DNA from: Apodemus sylvaticus
Lineage: Eukaryota > Chordata > Mammalia > Rodentia > Muridae
Direction of reading: 5' to 3'
Length of the DNA stretch: 64,000 bases
Assembly: GCF_947179515.1 (NCBI RefSeq)
Contig: NC_067480.1
Span: 13,528,201 to 13,592,200, forward strand
Notes under the pieces: model-generated
The model's database searches: none
What the model saw: only the letters and a program-made list of their open reading frames with translations
Told to the model about the DNA's origin: nothing
In this document: positions 11,339 through 22,649 of the stretch, one piece after another
How positions within the stretch are numbered: the first letter of the stretch is position 1
Layout: each line of letters opens with the position of its first letter
Position numbers and translations under genes: made by a program

Positions 11339-11365
11339 CAGCATGAGAAACATTGAGAACCAGTG
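11339..11365 (+). mobile_element. URR1-type hAT transposon, right end
   Basis: CAGCATGAGAAACATTGAGA followed by ACCAGTG completes the URR1 element begun at 6709. The terminal inverted repeat (complement CACTGGTTCTCA) pairs with CAATGGTTTTCA at the left end. The next 8 bp TGTTAAAA form the second target-site duplication. Confidence 0.75.
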
Positions 11366-11373
11366 TGTTAAAA

Positions 11374-12784
11374 GATGAAGTTATGCAACACTGAAACTGA
11401 CTGAGTTCATGCAGTGAGTATATACATCCAGGAGGAGAGTGCAGAGAAAGCATCTCCTCTCATTCCCAGTTCCCAGTACTTAAACCTTCCTTTGCATTTT
11501 TCTAATCCTTGACATCATGAGAACCAAGCTTCTCTAATGGCTGCTAAGAGTCATTGTCTCAAGCAGTATTTTCTTCAGACTATGCAACTTTTGTCTCAAA
11601 GGAGGTTGATAATCATATATAACTGATTATCTCTACTTCCATTGCATTCGATCTCACCATCCCTAATATCCCATAGTCCCACCAGCCAGGTTGTGAGATC
11701 CTCTTTCTTTCCATGAATGAAGATCTTTCCCAAAGACAGGAGATCAAAGATGGACAATGCAGTAATTATAATTGTTATAACTGCCCTATTAAGAAGAACC
11801 CTTCCTTTGAGCCAAATTACGGCTGTTACTCTTTGGTTTTAGAATCAGAGGTTAGACAAGGGTATCTTTTATCATGTTTACCTCTCCCTTCTTTCTCACA
11901 GTCTGATTCTAAGCATGGGTTCCAAATCTTAGGATGCCAGGATGAGCTCTTTGGCACATACTAAATTTATATTTTCTGACACCTGGACACCTATTACAAA
12001 ATGAGCCAACATTTCTATCTCATCTTCTTCCTTCTCTATATTTTTATCTAAATTGGAGTCTTGTATAAAAGATATAGCCTACATGTCCCAATTATTGAAA
12101 ATCCTATATTACCACAAATTCCATCTGGGAAAACAGTTGAGCTTCATTTTCAAGCCTTATCAATTGTGAAGCTCTAATACTGATTTTTTTTCTGCCCATT
12201 ATTTTCTCTTGTAAATCTTGTTTGGGCATCTGTGTTGTATTGCATGACATTGCAAGAGGTAACATGGAGAAACATCAGTCCACTATATACAAGATGCTGA
12301 GAACATAATAAAAATGTACTCTTCATAAATCTAAGCATGGCTAATTAGTTGTTGGTACTTATAAGAATATGGCTACATCACTCAGCTCACTCCAGGAATT
12401 TTAGGGCTCACATAAACTACATGCCTGGAAATCTCTACTCACAGTGTACTGTAAAAACTGTTATCTTTCCAACAGTTGATTACTATTTTATGACGTTGCT
12501 TACTTACTTGGTGAATCTTGTACATTCTGAAACATTTGAGCTTTCTAAAATTTATTAGCTTCTGAGTCATTTATTCAATTCACCACACTCATTCATTCAA
12601 ACTATTTTTAACATATTTCTACATTCAATTTTTTCAGAAAAATCTACTGCATGGATAATGTATCAACCAATCAATATGGAGTCTCTCAAAACCAGCTTAA
12701 AATAGTATCTCTGAAAAATGTGTTACTATGTCTTCTAGGAAGAATTATTTTTCAGTCTGAAGGAAATAGCAATGTAACACTACA
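11374..12784. other. Non-coding stretch, nothing recognised
   Basis: No transposon, SINE or credible exon seen. Frames at 11713-11964 and 12349-12558 carry no recognisable domain. Confidence 0.5.
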
Positions 12785-12938
12785 TGTGTTTGAATGATAA
12801 AGAGCATCAGAAATTCATATATTTGTATGCTTAATCACCAGTTAGTGTAAGTATTTGGGAAAGATTAGAAAGTGTGGCCCTGTTAGAAAGAAGTGTCACT
12901 GAAGGTGGACTTTGGGATATAATAAGTTATCTCTAGTC

Positions 12939-13005
<67 letters not shown>

Positions 13006-13172
13006 GTGCTCATAGATCACGATCTAGAGCTCTCAGATACTGCTCATGTCTGCTTCCTGCTATGAGACTCATGGACCAGTACTCTGAAACATTATGCAAG
13101 TACCCAATTAGATTTTTTTTAAAGAGGTTCCTTGGTCATGGAAGCTCTTTATAGTAATAGAATAGAAAACAA
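12785..13172 (+). mobile_element. ORR1-type ERVL-MaLR LTR, degraded
   Basis: The order of landmarks follows ORR1: TTTGAATGAT, TTAATCACCAGTTAGTG, TTTGGGAAAGATTAGAAAGT, GGCCCTGTTAGAAAG, a pyrimidine tract expanded to (CT)n, GAGCTCTCAGATACTGCT, TGCTATGAGACTCATGGAC and TTCCTTGGTCATGG. The old L1 composite inserted just past its end. Regulatory motifs are eroded. Confidence 0.7.
12942..13003. repeat. (CT)n microsatellite inside ORR1 LTR
   Basis: About 62 bp of CT repeat has grown at the pyrimidine tract typical of ORR1 LTRs. Confidence 0.95.
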
Positions 13173-13270
13173 AACAATGATAAATATTCCCTTGAGTCTA
13201 ACTTCTTGAGTTCTTTGTATATATTGGATATTAGCCCTCTATGGGATGTAGGGTTGGTGAAGATCTTTTC

Positions 13271-14227
13271 CTAATTTGTTGGTTGCCGTTTTGTCCTTTT
13301 AACAGTGTCCTTTGCCTTACAGAAACTTTGTAATTTTATGAGGTCCCATTTGTCAATTCTTGATCTTAGAGCATAAGCTATTGGTGTTTTGTCCAGGAAC
13401 TTTTCCCTTGTGTCCATGTCCTCAAGGGTTTTCCCCAGTTTCTTTTCTATTAGTTTCAGTGTGTCTGGCTTTAGGTGGAGGTCCTTGATCCACTTGGAAT
13501 TGAGCTTAGTACAAGGAGATAAGAATGGATCAATTCGCATTCTTCTGCATGCTGACCTCCCATTGAACCAGCACCATTTATTGAAAAGGCTATATTTTTT
13601 CCACTGGATGTTTTCAGCTCCTTTGGTGAAGATCAAGTGACAATAGTTGTGTCGATTCATTTCTGGGTCTTTAATTCTATTCCATTGGTCCACTTGCCTG
13701 TCACCTTGCCAATACCATGCAGTTTTTATCACTATTGCTCTGTAGTATTGCTTGAGGTCTGGAATACTGATTCCCCCAGAAGTTCTTTTACTGTTGAGAA
13801 TAGTTTTAGCTATCCTGGGTTTTTTGTTATTCCAGATGAATTTGAGAATTGCTTTTTCTAACTCTATGAAGAACTGAGTTGGGATTTTGATGGTGATTGC
13901 ATTAAATCTGTATATTGCATTTGGCAAGATAGCCATTTTAACTATATTAATCCTGCCAATCCAAGAGCATGGAAGAATTTTCCATTTTCTGAGGTCTTCG
14001 ATATCCTTCTTCAGAGACTTGAAGTTCTTCTCATACAGATCTTTTATTTGTTTGTTTAGAGTCACAAAAAGATACTTTATATTGTGTAGCCGCCAGCGGC
14101 TACATGTGAGCCAGGTTACCTGTTGAGAGAATCTTGGGGTACAGGGACAGAGACAAGGGATTTGAGTCAAGCCTAGGATTCTGGTCAAGACTGCTTTTAA
14201 TAAATTGAAGACAGGTTTTATAGACAT
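13271..14227 (-). pseudogene. L1 ORF2 remnant fused to solo-LTR sequence
   Basis: A 318-codon open stretch whose first 47 or so codons are antisense solo-LTR sequence. The remainder is L1 ORF2 from KDLYEKNFKSLKKDIEDLR to IAYALRSRIDKWDLIKLQSF. The fusion is accidental: the LTR inserted at 14085 and the frame happens to stay open. The RT catalytic motifs lie upstream of the LTR and are not included. Confidence 0.8.
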
Positions 14228-14471
14228 TTGGGGGATCGGCCAACCCCCCAGAAGTCGGTAGCTTCAAAGGCGGTGCTGTGAATCCTCTGGCTCCAAGTCT
14301 CAGCGGGTCGTCTGCCTTCTGCCTGGCAGCTCAGGTGAACGCCGGCCTGGGGGCGGTGTCGATAGCCGAGGTGTGGAGCCCCTTTGTTCACAGAACAAAG
14401 GCCGGAGGTAGCCATCGGAAGAGTTGGGTGCCCGCTAGCCAACTTAGTTGCAGGGGGGGGGGGAGGATACA
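14085..14471 (-). mobile_element. Solo LTR, class II (ERVK)-like, 387 bp
   Basis: It inserted into L1 with a perfect 6-bp target duplication ATATTG (14079-14084 and 14472-14477), the size typical of class II ERVs. Its ends are TGTAGC and GATACA (TG..CA). On the minus strand a TATAAAA box (14222-14216) is followed about 15 bp later by ATTAAA (14201-14196). The 3' end forms a near-perfect hairpin, TGTAGCCGCCAGCGGCTACA (14085-14104). It holds an 11-G run at 14453-14463 and is rich in CpG, unlike its surroundings. No internal viral sequence remains. I cannot name the family. Confidence 0.85.
14216..14222 (-). promoter_or_regulatory. LTR TATA box
   Basis: Minus-strand TATAAAA within the solo LTR, preceded by CpG-rich U3-like sequence. 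Activity is unknown. Confidence 0.5.
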
Positions 14472-14712
14472 ATATTGTTTGTGGCTATTGTGAAGGGTGT
14501 CATTTCCCTAACTTCTTTCTCAGCCTGCTTATCCTTTGAGTATAGGAAGGCAACTGATTTGCTTGAGTTGATTTTATAACCAGCCACTTTGCTGAAGTTG
14601 TTTATTAGCTGTAGGAGTTCTCTGGTGGAGTTTTTTTGGGTCACTTAAGTATACTATCATATCATCTGCTTATAGTGATAATTTTACTTCTTCCTTTCCA
14701 ATTTGTATAACT

Positions 14713-15810
14713 TTGACCTCCTTATGTTGTCTAATTACTCTAGGTAGAACTTCAACACCTATTAAAAAATGGGGTACAGATCTAAACAAAGAATTTTCAC
14801 CTGAGGAAATTCTGATGGCCGAAAAGCGAATTGATCCATCCTTGTCTCCTTGTACTAAGCTCAAATCCAAATGGATCAAGGACCTCCACATAAAGCCAGA
14901 CACTCTGAAGCTAATAGAAAAGAAACTGGGGAAGACCCTTGAGGACATCGGTACAGGGAGAAAGTTTCTGAACAGAACACCAATAGCGTATGCTCTAAGA
15001 GCAAGAATTGACAAATGGGACCTCATAAGGTTACAGAGTTTCTGTAAGGCAAAGGACACCATCAAGAGGACAGATCGGCAACCAACAAATTGGGAAAAGA
15101 TCTTCACCAATCCTACATCAGATAGAGGGCTAATATCCAATATATATAAAGAACTCAAGAAGTTAGACTCCAGAAAACCGAACAACCCTATTAAAAAATG
15201 GGGTACAGAGTTAAACAAAGAATTCTCACTTGAAGAACTTCGGATGGCGGAGAAGCATCTTAAAAAATGCTCAACTTCATTAGTCATTAGGAAAATGCAA
15301 ATCAAAACAACCCTAAGATTTCATCTTACACCAGTCAGAATGGCTAAGATTAAAAATTCAGGAGACAGCAGGTGTTGGAGAGGGTGCGGAGAAAGAGGAA
15401 CACTCCTCCACTGCTGGTGGGGTTGCAAATTGGTACAACGACTCTGGAAAGCAGTCTGGCGGTTCCTCCGAAAACTGGGTACCTCACTTCCAGAAGATCC
15501 TGCTATACCACTCCTGGGCATATACCCAGAGGATTCCCCACCATGTAATAAGGATACATGCTCTACTATGTTCATAGCAGCCCTATTTATAATTGCCAGA
15601 TGCTGGAAAGAACCCAGGTATCCCTCAACAGAAGAGTGGATACAAAAAATGTGGTATATCTACACAATGGAGTACTATTCAGCCATTAGAAACAATGAAT
15701 TCATGAAATTCTTAGGCAAATGGATGGAGCTAGAGAACATCATACTAAGTGAGGTAACCCAGACTCAAAAGGTGAATCATGGTATGCACTCACTAATAAG
15801 TGGTTATTAA
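14713..15810 (+). pseudogene. Chimeric L1 ORF2 reading frame (365 codons)
   Basis: An open frame that starts in antisense old-L1 sequence, enters the sense segment of the old L1 (TPIKKWGTDLNKEFSPEE), and crosses the 14827 junction in frame into the young L1 ORF2 C-terminus. It keeps the motif CWRGCGERGTLLHCWWGC and ends at the normal ORF2 stop. The KKWGTELNKEFS region occurs twice because it comes from both elements. It lacks EN and RT domains and is not expected to make an active protein. Confidence 0.8.
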
Positions 15811-16095
15811 CCTAGAAAACTGGAATACCCAAAACATAATCCACACATCAAATGCGATACAAGAAGAAAGCAGGAGTGGTCCCTGGTTCTGGAAAGACTC
15901 AGTGAAACAGTATTTGGCAAAACCAGAACGGGGAACTGGGAAGGGGTGGGAGGGAGGACAGGGGAAGAGAAGGGGGCTTACGGGACTTTCGGGGAGTGGG
16001 GGGGGGCTAGAAAAGGGGAAATCATTTGAAATGTAAATAAATTTTATCGAATAAAAAAAAAACAAAAAAAAAAACAAAACAAAAAAAAAAAAAAG
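14827..16095 (+). mobile_element. Young rat-type L1, 5'-truncated
   Basis: It begins at GAATTGATCCATCC in the 3' third of ORF2 and ends with the rat-type terminus AAATGTAAATAAATTTTATCG and a long A-rich tail (16051-16095). It lies inside the older L1. The left flank ends GGCCGAAAAGC and the right flank resumes at AAGAAATGCTC, where the intact older L1 reads AGAAGCACCTTAAGAAATGC. About 7 bp of target is thus missing and there is no target-site duplication. The G-rich 3' UTR contains runs that could form a quadruplex. Confidence 0.88.
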
Positions 16096-16885
16096 AAATG
16101 CTCAACATCATTAGTCATTAGGGAAATGCAAATCAAAACAACACTGAGATTTCACCTCACACCAGTCAGAATGGCTAAGATTAAAAACTCAGGAGAGAGC
16201 AGGTGTTGGCGTGGATGTGGACAAAGAGGAACACTCCTCCACTGCTGATAGGATTGCAAGATGGTACAACCACTATGGAAATCAGTCTGGTGTTTCCTCA
16301 GAAAACTGGGCATGATACTTCCAGAGGACCCTGCTATATTTCTCTTGGGCATATACCCATAGGATTCCCCAGCATGCAATAAGGACACATGCTCCACTAT
16401 TTTCATAGAAGCCTTATTTATAATAGCCAGAAGCTGAAAAGAACCCAGGTGTCCCTCAATGGAAGAATGGATAAAGAAAATGTGGTATATTTACACAATG
16501 GACTACTACTCAGCAATTAAAAACAATGAATTCATGACATTTTTAGGCAAATGGTTGGAACTGGAAAATATCATCCTAAGTGAGTATACAAAAGAATACA
16601 CATGGAATGCAATTACTGACAAGTGGATATTAATTAGCCCAGAATCTCTGAATACCAAGACACAATTAGCATATCAAATGACTCCCATGAAGAAGTAAAG
16701 AGAAGGCCCTGATCCTTGAAAGACTTGATTCTGCACTGTAGGGGAGTACCAGGACAGAGAAAAAGGAGGGAGATGATTGGAGAATGGGTGGAGAGAAGAG
16801 GGCTTATGGCACATATGGGTTGGGGGGGATCAGAAAGGGAAAAGCATTTGGAATGTAGAATTTAGAAAATAAAAATTTAAAAAAA
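16096..16885 (+). mobile_element. 3' end of the old L1 (after nested insertion)
   Basis: Sense L1 continues from AAGAAATGCTCAACATCATT through the ORF2 C-terminus, which has stops, and a 3' UTR of older type (CATTTGGAATGTAGAATTTAG), ending at AAAATTTAAAAAAA. It is continuous in L1 coordinates with the segment ending at 14826. Confidence 0.85.
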
Positions 16886-17001
16886 GTACTTTGTAGGCTA
16901 TACTGTGTCTGCTGTAAGCTGATTTTTCCACTGTTTTGTGAGTGGTTCTTTTGTATTCATAATAAACTTCTACAATTTTTCAATTTGAAAAAAAAGGAAA
17001 A
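16886..17001 (+). other. Candidate 3'-transduced sequence of the old L1
   Basis: 116 bp of non-L1 DNA lies between the L1 3' end and the right target-site duplication. It contains AATAAA at 16961-16966 and an A-rich tail from 16987, 20 nt downstream. This matches L1 read-through to a downstream polyadenylation site. Confidence 0.7.
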
Positions 17002-17014
17002 AATGATAAATATT

Positions 17015-19795
17015 GGAAGAATTGTTCGTAATACTGTAAAGTCGATAGTGCATGTTCTTTATGGGAGAATGAGGTTTTGTATCCCTCACTCATAATTTTT
17101 AAATATAAGTTAAATGAAAGAATTTTGCTAACATATATACTGTGGTAATCACTACAGATGTGATAACAAAGTGAGGAGTTTGCAAAATCAAATATACACT
17201 GTCGGTGTGAGTTAAGAATGAGAAGGAATGAAATTGTAAGAGACTGAGAAAGTAACAGAATAAGGTAATTGTTAAGATAGTGTGGCAGCTTGGATTTAGA
17301 AATAACTGAAATAAGTGAAATTATATATTGTGTACATTTTGCACTGGTGGGGCAAAGCACATGTAAAAATAAAGTAATCATCACAAGGAATAAATTAGAG
17401 CATTGCACATTTTATCAATGTAAGCTTATGAGACTATGAAATTTAACCTCTAGGTTAATGTAAATAAATGTTACCAAGATACAAAGTAGTGAGTATTGAA
17501 TGGTGAAACGTCAGAGTTTAGAGAGTGTTTTACAATGAATACAACTTCCAATTAAAAACACAACTTTTAAACATATATTTATGTCTAAATATATGTCTAC
17601 ATTTTCAAATTATTTCATATCATTCCGAGTGTTCCAAGTCCTTGTAAATCTCATTCATTTTTCAAAGGACAAAACTTCCCAGTGTTGTAAGTACTTCAGT
17701 ACAATGCTCTACTATAATGTATTTATGAACATATTTATATTTTATATGTTGCTAATTGTTCTTGCAATTTCTTAGGTAACTTCCTCATTTATCTTAATTT
17801 TAAGCCCTTAAGAAATGGTAGGGAGCTTGTAAAGAATCTAGAATGGCAAATCAGGAAGAATGACAGGTATTTTGAACACATTAATACTTATTTGATTTAA
17901 ATACAAAACAGAAAAAATAGCCATAAATATGATAACTAATTTTTGAAAATAATTGATATAAATCATCATTCATTTTATGTATGAGACAAAACATATGAAA
18001 AAAGTTCAAAATTCAATATCATGAGTACTTTGAAATTTTTAAAGTATTTTTGAATAATGACTATGTAAATTAATTATTACCCATTATTTACTGATGAGAG
18101 AGAGGAAATAATTTACTTGTATTTCTACTGACTTAACATAAGAATTCTATTTATAAAGTAAATTATCAAAGGCAGTGGAGGACAGCAAAGTTGACAGGAA
18201 AATGTTGTAAAAGCATGGATAAACTTATAGATTGAACTTATTTTAAAATATTTATCCAAAAAAATCTATAAATCCAACATGAATTTAAAACTTCCATTAT
18301 TTTAATTATTATGTAAATATAACAATGAAGTGTAAATACAGCAGGCTTGTGAGTGACATTGACTTGCTATTTTTCCTCTTTGCTAAAATGTAAATATTCT
18401 CAATCTAATTACCTAAATCTGTATAATTAAGATATTTTGAAACAAAGTCTAAATTTTATGTACCAGGTTGCTTTGTCTCAATTTCTAATAAATGTTGAAA
18501 ATTACATTACTGGAAACATTTGGGGAATCGAATAGATGATTGTGAAATGTTCAGAAATAAGCAATTTTATAAACTTTTATTACCAAGTTGAATCTCTATG
18601 GGTTCAGACCATCTGCTTATAGCATAATGAGAAGACAAAACCTTAGCTTAATCTATGCCTTTGTTTTCTTTTTTAAGATACACAAACAGCCAAAAGAATA
18701 ATACAATAAACAACTCTGGACAAGTATTTGTGTTGCGCTATGAGAAGATTTATATGACTTACTTCATATATCATTTTTAGTTGGAATATTTTAATTGATT
18801 AATAAATCAATTATTTGAATTCTATTTTACAAGGTGGTATGCAATTTAAATTCAAAGCACATAGGTTATTAGTTTGTAAAATTCTTTGTTTAAACCATTT
18901 ATTAAATCTCATTAGAAAATGCAAAAAAAAAAAGAAAGGATGGATGTAAATATAGGAATGAGAGAGTAAAGAAGAAAGACTTTTCAGAGCAGCAGAAAGA
19001 CATCAATGGTCTTATACTCTATTTAAATCATTTAATTTTTATTGTATTAATTCCATAAGTATTTTTCTTTGATAAAATAAATGAAGAATTAATGTTATGA
19101 AGATAAAACAAAGTGTTTGCCTGTTTAATTCTGGTAGATGATGATCTATTGTAGAGAAAATATGAGAATGGAAATTAACAGACTGTATTATTTGTAAACA
19201 ATGTTCAAGTTTCTGAAATATGACTATGTGGATTTTCTTAGAACCTTTTAAGTTCAACATGAGATATATTGAGGATGTTTGATTGAGTTGTTTATGATGG
19301 AATGAGTATTCAAAATTCACAATATTAAATGATCTTTTAAAAAGTATTTGCAGTACAATAAAAAGTTAATTACTTGAATATGTTTATGCTTCAATTGAAT
19401 AACTTCAGTTTCAGGAAACCTACCAACAATGGGACAGGGTACTGAACAAAAATTCATTATTCTCACTGAATCTCCCTCTGTTATGGGAAATGTCTACAAT
19501 TTATATTATTATTTTTTTTAATTTTCTAGAATTCAACACCCAATTTTTGAGGCTTTATTTCCTAAACCTATCACTATTCTTTGTGACTATTAGTCTTACA
19601 AATTATTGATGATATTATTATCTTTTGAAATGAATACTGTGTAGGTTTAATTTGTGGATACCATCTCAACAGAAACTTTCCTCATGTTCTATTGCCTTGT
19701 ACTTCTCTTAAAAATAATTAGGCAGCAAATCTGTATTAGTGATTGAACTCTTATCTAGGATATCAGAGACTACATAGTTCAATTTGCAGCAAATG
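17015..19795. other. Long non-coding stretch, nothing recognised
   Basis: AT-rich anonymous sequence of about 2.8 kb. I find no repeat family, splice-site pair with coding support or motif-bearing frame. The 142-codon minus-strand frame at 16980-17408 has no recognisable domain. Confidence 0.5.
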
Positions 19796-19855
<60 letters not shown>

Positions 19856-19872
19856 CACACTCACACACACAC
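19796..19872. repeat. (CT)n-(CA)n compound microsatellite
   Basis: About 30 bp of CT is followed by about 48 bp of CA with small interruptions (ATGCAC, TCAC). Confidence 0.95.
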
Positions 19873-20416
19873 TAATCAAAAGAAGAATAAATGCCCTTTT
19901 GATTATTAGTATACTAAACTGTTAGAAAACTTAGGAATTGATATTGGTGTACTTTATTTATATAGAAAGACTGAAAATGTTAAATACCACATTTTGTATT
20001 TATAGCTGACTTCCTTTTTATACCAGCTATAACCGTATTTTTCATTTTTATAGAAATCAAGCGTTGAAAGCTTTTGACATACTCATTTCATATACATAAT
20101 CTTATGTACCCTCTTATTTACCCATCTTGGTGGTGTATGTTTATCAGTATTTCAGTTAAATTTGAATTCATAGGGCTGTATTTCTGTAACCAAATTTTAG
20201 ATATTTGAAGAATCCTCTGTTGAATTTAAATTAAATGTTAAAAATCTAGATAAGTTACATATTAAGAAGTAATAAAGTAACATCTTTAGAAAAGTTAGAA
20301 TTGCAAATAAACAATAATTGTTTTTTTTAATTTTTCATGGAAAAAATTTTTAAATGTTAATCTAATTTTTCTTATTGAAGTACCAGAGATCATCAATTTT
20401 CTTAGTAGAAATTTTA
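19873..20416. other. Non-coding stretch, nothing recognised
   Basis: AT-rich sequence between a microsatellite and an MT-type LTR. No feature supported. Confidence 0.5.
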
Positions 20417-20421
20417 GCCTA

Positions 20422-20816
20422 TGTACTGGCTGGTTTTGTGTCAACTTGCCACAGGCTGGATTTATCACAGAGAAAGGAGCTTCAGTTGGGGAAGTGCCTC
20501 CATGAGATCCAGCTGTGGGGCATTTTCTCAATTAGTGATCAAGGGGAAGGTACCTTGTGGGTGGTACCACCTCTGGGCTGGTATTCTTGGGTTCTATAAG
20601 AGAGCAGGCTGAGCAAGTCAGGGAAAACAAGCCAGTAAGTAACATCTCCCCATGGCCTCTGCATCAGCTCCTGTTTCCTGACCTGCTTGAGTTCCTGTCC
20701 TGATTTCCTTTGGTAATGAACAGCAATGTGGAAGCGTAAGCTGAATAAACCCTTTCCTCCCAAACTTGCGTCTTGGTCATGATGTTTGTGCAGGCATAGA
20801 AACCCTGACTAAGACA
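20422..20816 (+). mobile_element. Solo LTR, ERVL-MaLR (MT-type)
   Basis: A 395-bp LTR with TGTACTGG start and AAGACA end. Flanks GCCTA (20417-20421) and GCCTT (20817-20821) give a 5-bp duplication with one mismatch. Landmarks are CAATTAGTGATCAAGG, TTCTATAAGAGAGCAGGC, CCCATGGCCTCTGCATCAGC and AATAAACCCTTTCCTCC, which holds the LTR polyadenylation signal. It is closely similar to the LTR at 36734-37132. No internal region remains, so it formed by LTR-LTR recombination. Confidence 0.85.
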
Positions 20817-20821
20817 GCCTT

Positions 20822-21875
20822 TACTCTTGAGAATTCTTAGTCTCATGGCTAATTTAATTTCAGTACTTTTCTTGCTATTTATTTTATGCGATCTTTGTGT
20901 ATTCTAGAAACTACTTTTCTATTAGATGTATAGCATATATCTGTGTTTTTGCTGTCTTCTTTGTTTATTTAAATGGTGCCAAGCTTTTTTTTACTGAAAA
21001 ACTTTAGTTGTAAGATGCCCGATATGTCCATTATTGGTTGTCATGCCTGTGTGACTGGCAATAGTGGGGTCTTGTTCAGAAAGTACATTACTGTGTCTTA
21101 GGTTAAAGCATGTTTCATACTTACCCAGCTTCTTTTGTTGAAGATGCTCTCTTTTCTCTAATGCATATTCTTAATTTCCAGCCACAAGTAGCTATAAGAA
21201 CATGAATTTGTGTGTGAGTTCTTAATTATATTCCAATTGCCAATGTGTCTGGATTTAAACACTAACATGTCGCTTTTTATTATTACAGCTCTACAATACA
21301 GCCAGTATTCTGGGATGATAGTAGCTTCAAAGGGAATCATCTTTTCAAGCCAGTATTTTCTCCTTTGTTATCCAGATTTCTGCTCATTATTCATCACAGA
21401 GTCATGTCTAATTTTTCTACCAGTAAACACTGCTTCTGCTCTCCTCTCCTCTGATGAGTAAGAAGAGATAACTCAGGTCATTGGACTTACATGGCGGCCA
21501 AGTCAGTTGATCACACTGTTTCCTACCATACTGTAAATTACTTGTCTATGATAAAGCATTGTGTGTTCATTAACTGATAATGCAGGTTCATAGCCATAAA
21601 CATGCTTATCTTGAAAACATTTCTCTCTAGCAGGATTTTTATTGTTCAGCACCATTTTGCTGAATCTTTCATGTTTACATTTAAAATGAGATTATTCTTT
21701 TCCATTTCTGTGAAGAACTCCATGGGCCTTTTGGTGTTAGATCTTTAGGTTGTCTTTAGTACAATGGTGACTCTCAAAGGAAGAGCCCTGTCAGTTCATG
21801 TACACAGGAGGACATTCTACCTTCCTGTACCTTCCTCGCTTTCATTTTCAGTAGCTTAAAGTTTTCATTGTACAA
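20822..21875. other. Non-coding stretch, nothing recognised
   Basis: Anonymous AT-rich sequence. No transposon or coding signal that I can support. Confidence 0.5.
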
Positions 21876-21877
21876 GA

Positions 21878-22336
21878 TTTCTTTTTTATTAGAAACATTC
21901 TTTATTTATATTTCAAATGTTATCCCCTTTCCTGGTTCTCCCTGAAAACTCCCTATTCCTCTCCCCCTGCTCACCAATCCACCCACTCCTACTTCCCTGT
22001 CCTGGCATTCCTCTATACTGCAGCATCAAGCCTTCTCACGACCAAGGGCCTCTCCTCCCTTTGATGTCCAACAAGGCCATCCTCTGCTGCATATGCAGCT
22101 GGAACCAGTCCCTGCATGGGTACTCTTTGGTGGATGGTTTAGTCCCTGGGACCTCTGGGGTTATTGGCTGGTTCATATTGTTTTTCCTCCTATGATGCTA
22201 CAAACCCCTTCAGCTTCTTGGATCCCTCCTCCATTGGGGACCCTATGCTCAGTTCAATGGCTGGCTGAGAGAGTCCCCCTCAGTATTTGTCATGTACTGG
22301 CAGAGCCTCCCAGGTGACAGCTATATCAGGCTCTAC
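21878..22336 (-). mobile_element. L1 3' UTR, antisense, 5'-truncated
   Basis: The plus strand shows TTTTTTATTAGAAACATTCT and TTTCAAATGTTATCCCC, then C-rich sequence with GATGTCCAACAAGGCCATCC and GGGGACCCTATGCTCAGTTC. This is the complement of an L1 3' terminus of about 460 bp. It ends at GACAGCTATATCAGGCTCT inside the 3' UTR. I could not find a convincing target-site duplication. Confidence 0.85.
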
Positions 22337-22477
22337 TTCATTTGTTAGATATATTCCAATATAAATGTAACATTATTGTAACCTGTTATAGTTTTGAATT
22401 TTTTCAACATATGTTTGCCATTGGCATAAACAAATCCTATTAATTTTTTAAAATATGTATATATTACTATTATTTTT

Positions 22478-22645
22478 ATCTTGTGCACATGAGTATATTG
22501 TATTCACATACCACTGTACTCCTGGAGAACATTGTATTTCTTGAAAATAGAGGAACCAAATGCTGTGAAATACCATGTGGATGCTGGGAATCAAACCTAT
22601 ATCCTCTGCAAGATCAGTAAATAACCACAAATATTGAGCCATTTT
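22478..22645 (-). mobile_element. B3-like SINE, degraded
   Basis: In antisense, ACCATGTGGATGCTGGGAAT, then CAAACCTATATCCTCTGCAA and a GAGCCAT match the tRNA-derived head of B2/B3 SINEs (complement of a GAGATGGCTCAG-type start). The distal half is weakly conserved, so B3 versus B2 is uncertain. Confidence 0.55.
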
Positions 22646-22649
22646 TCTA

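Larger units (their letters stand above)
13176..17014 (+). mobile_element. Old L1 insertion, 5'-inverted, 3'-transducing, twice interrupted
   Basis: A 13-bp direct repeat AATGATAAATATT flanks the complex (13176-13188 and 17002-17014). Read in order: inverted L1 5' part on the minus strand (13189-14084 and 14478-about 14753), then the sense 3' part (about 14754-14826 and 16096-16885), then 116 bp of non-L1 sequence ending at poly(A). Parts of the element were separated later by a solo LTR (14085-14471) and a young L1 (14827-16095). The two L1 parts nearly abut in L1 coordinates (lost stretch about 10 nt), as expected for twin priming. Confidence 0.85.
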
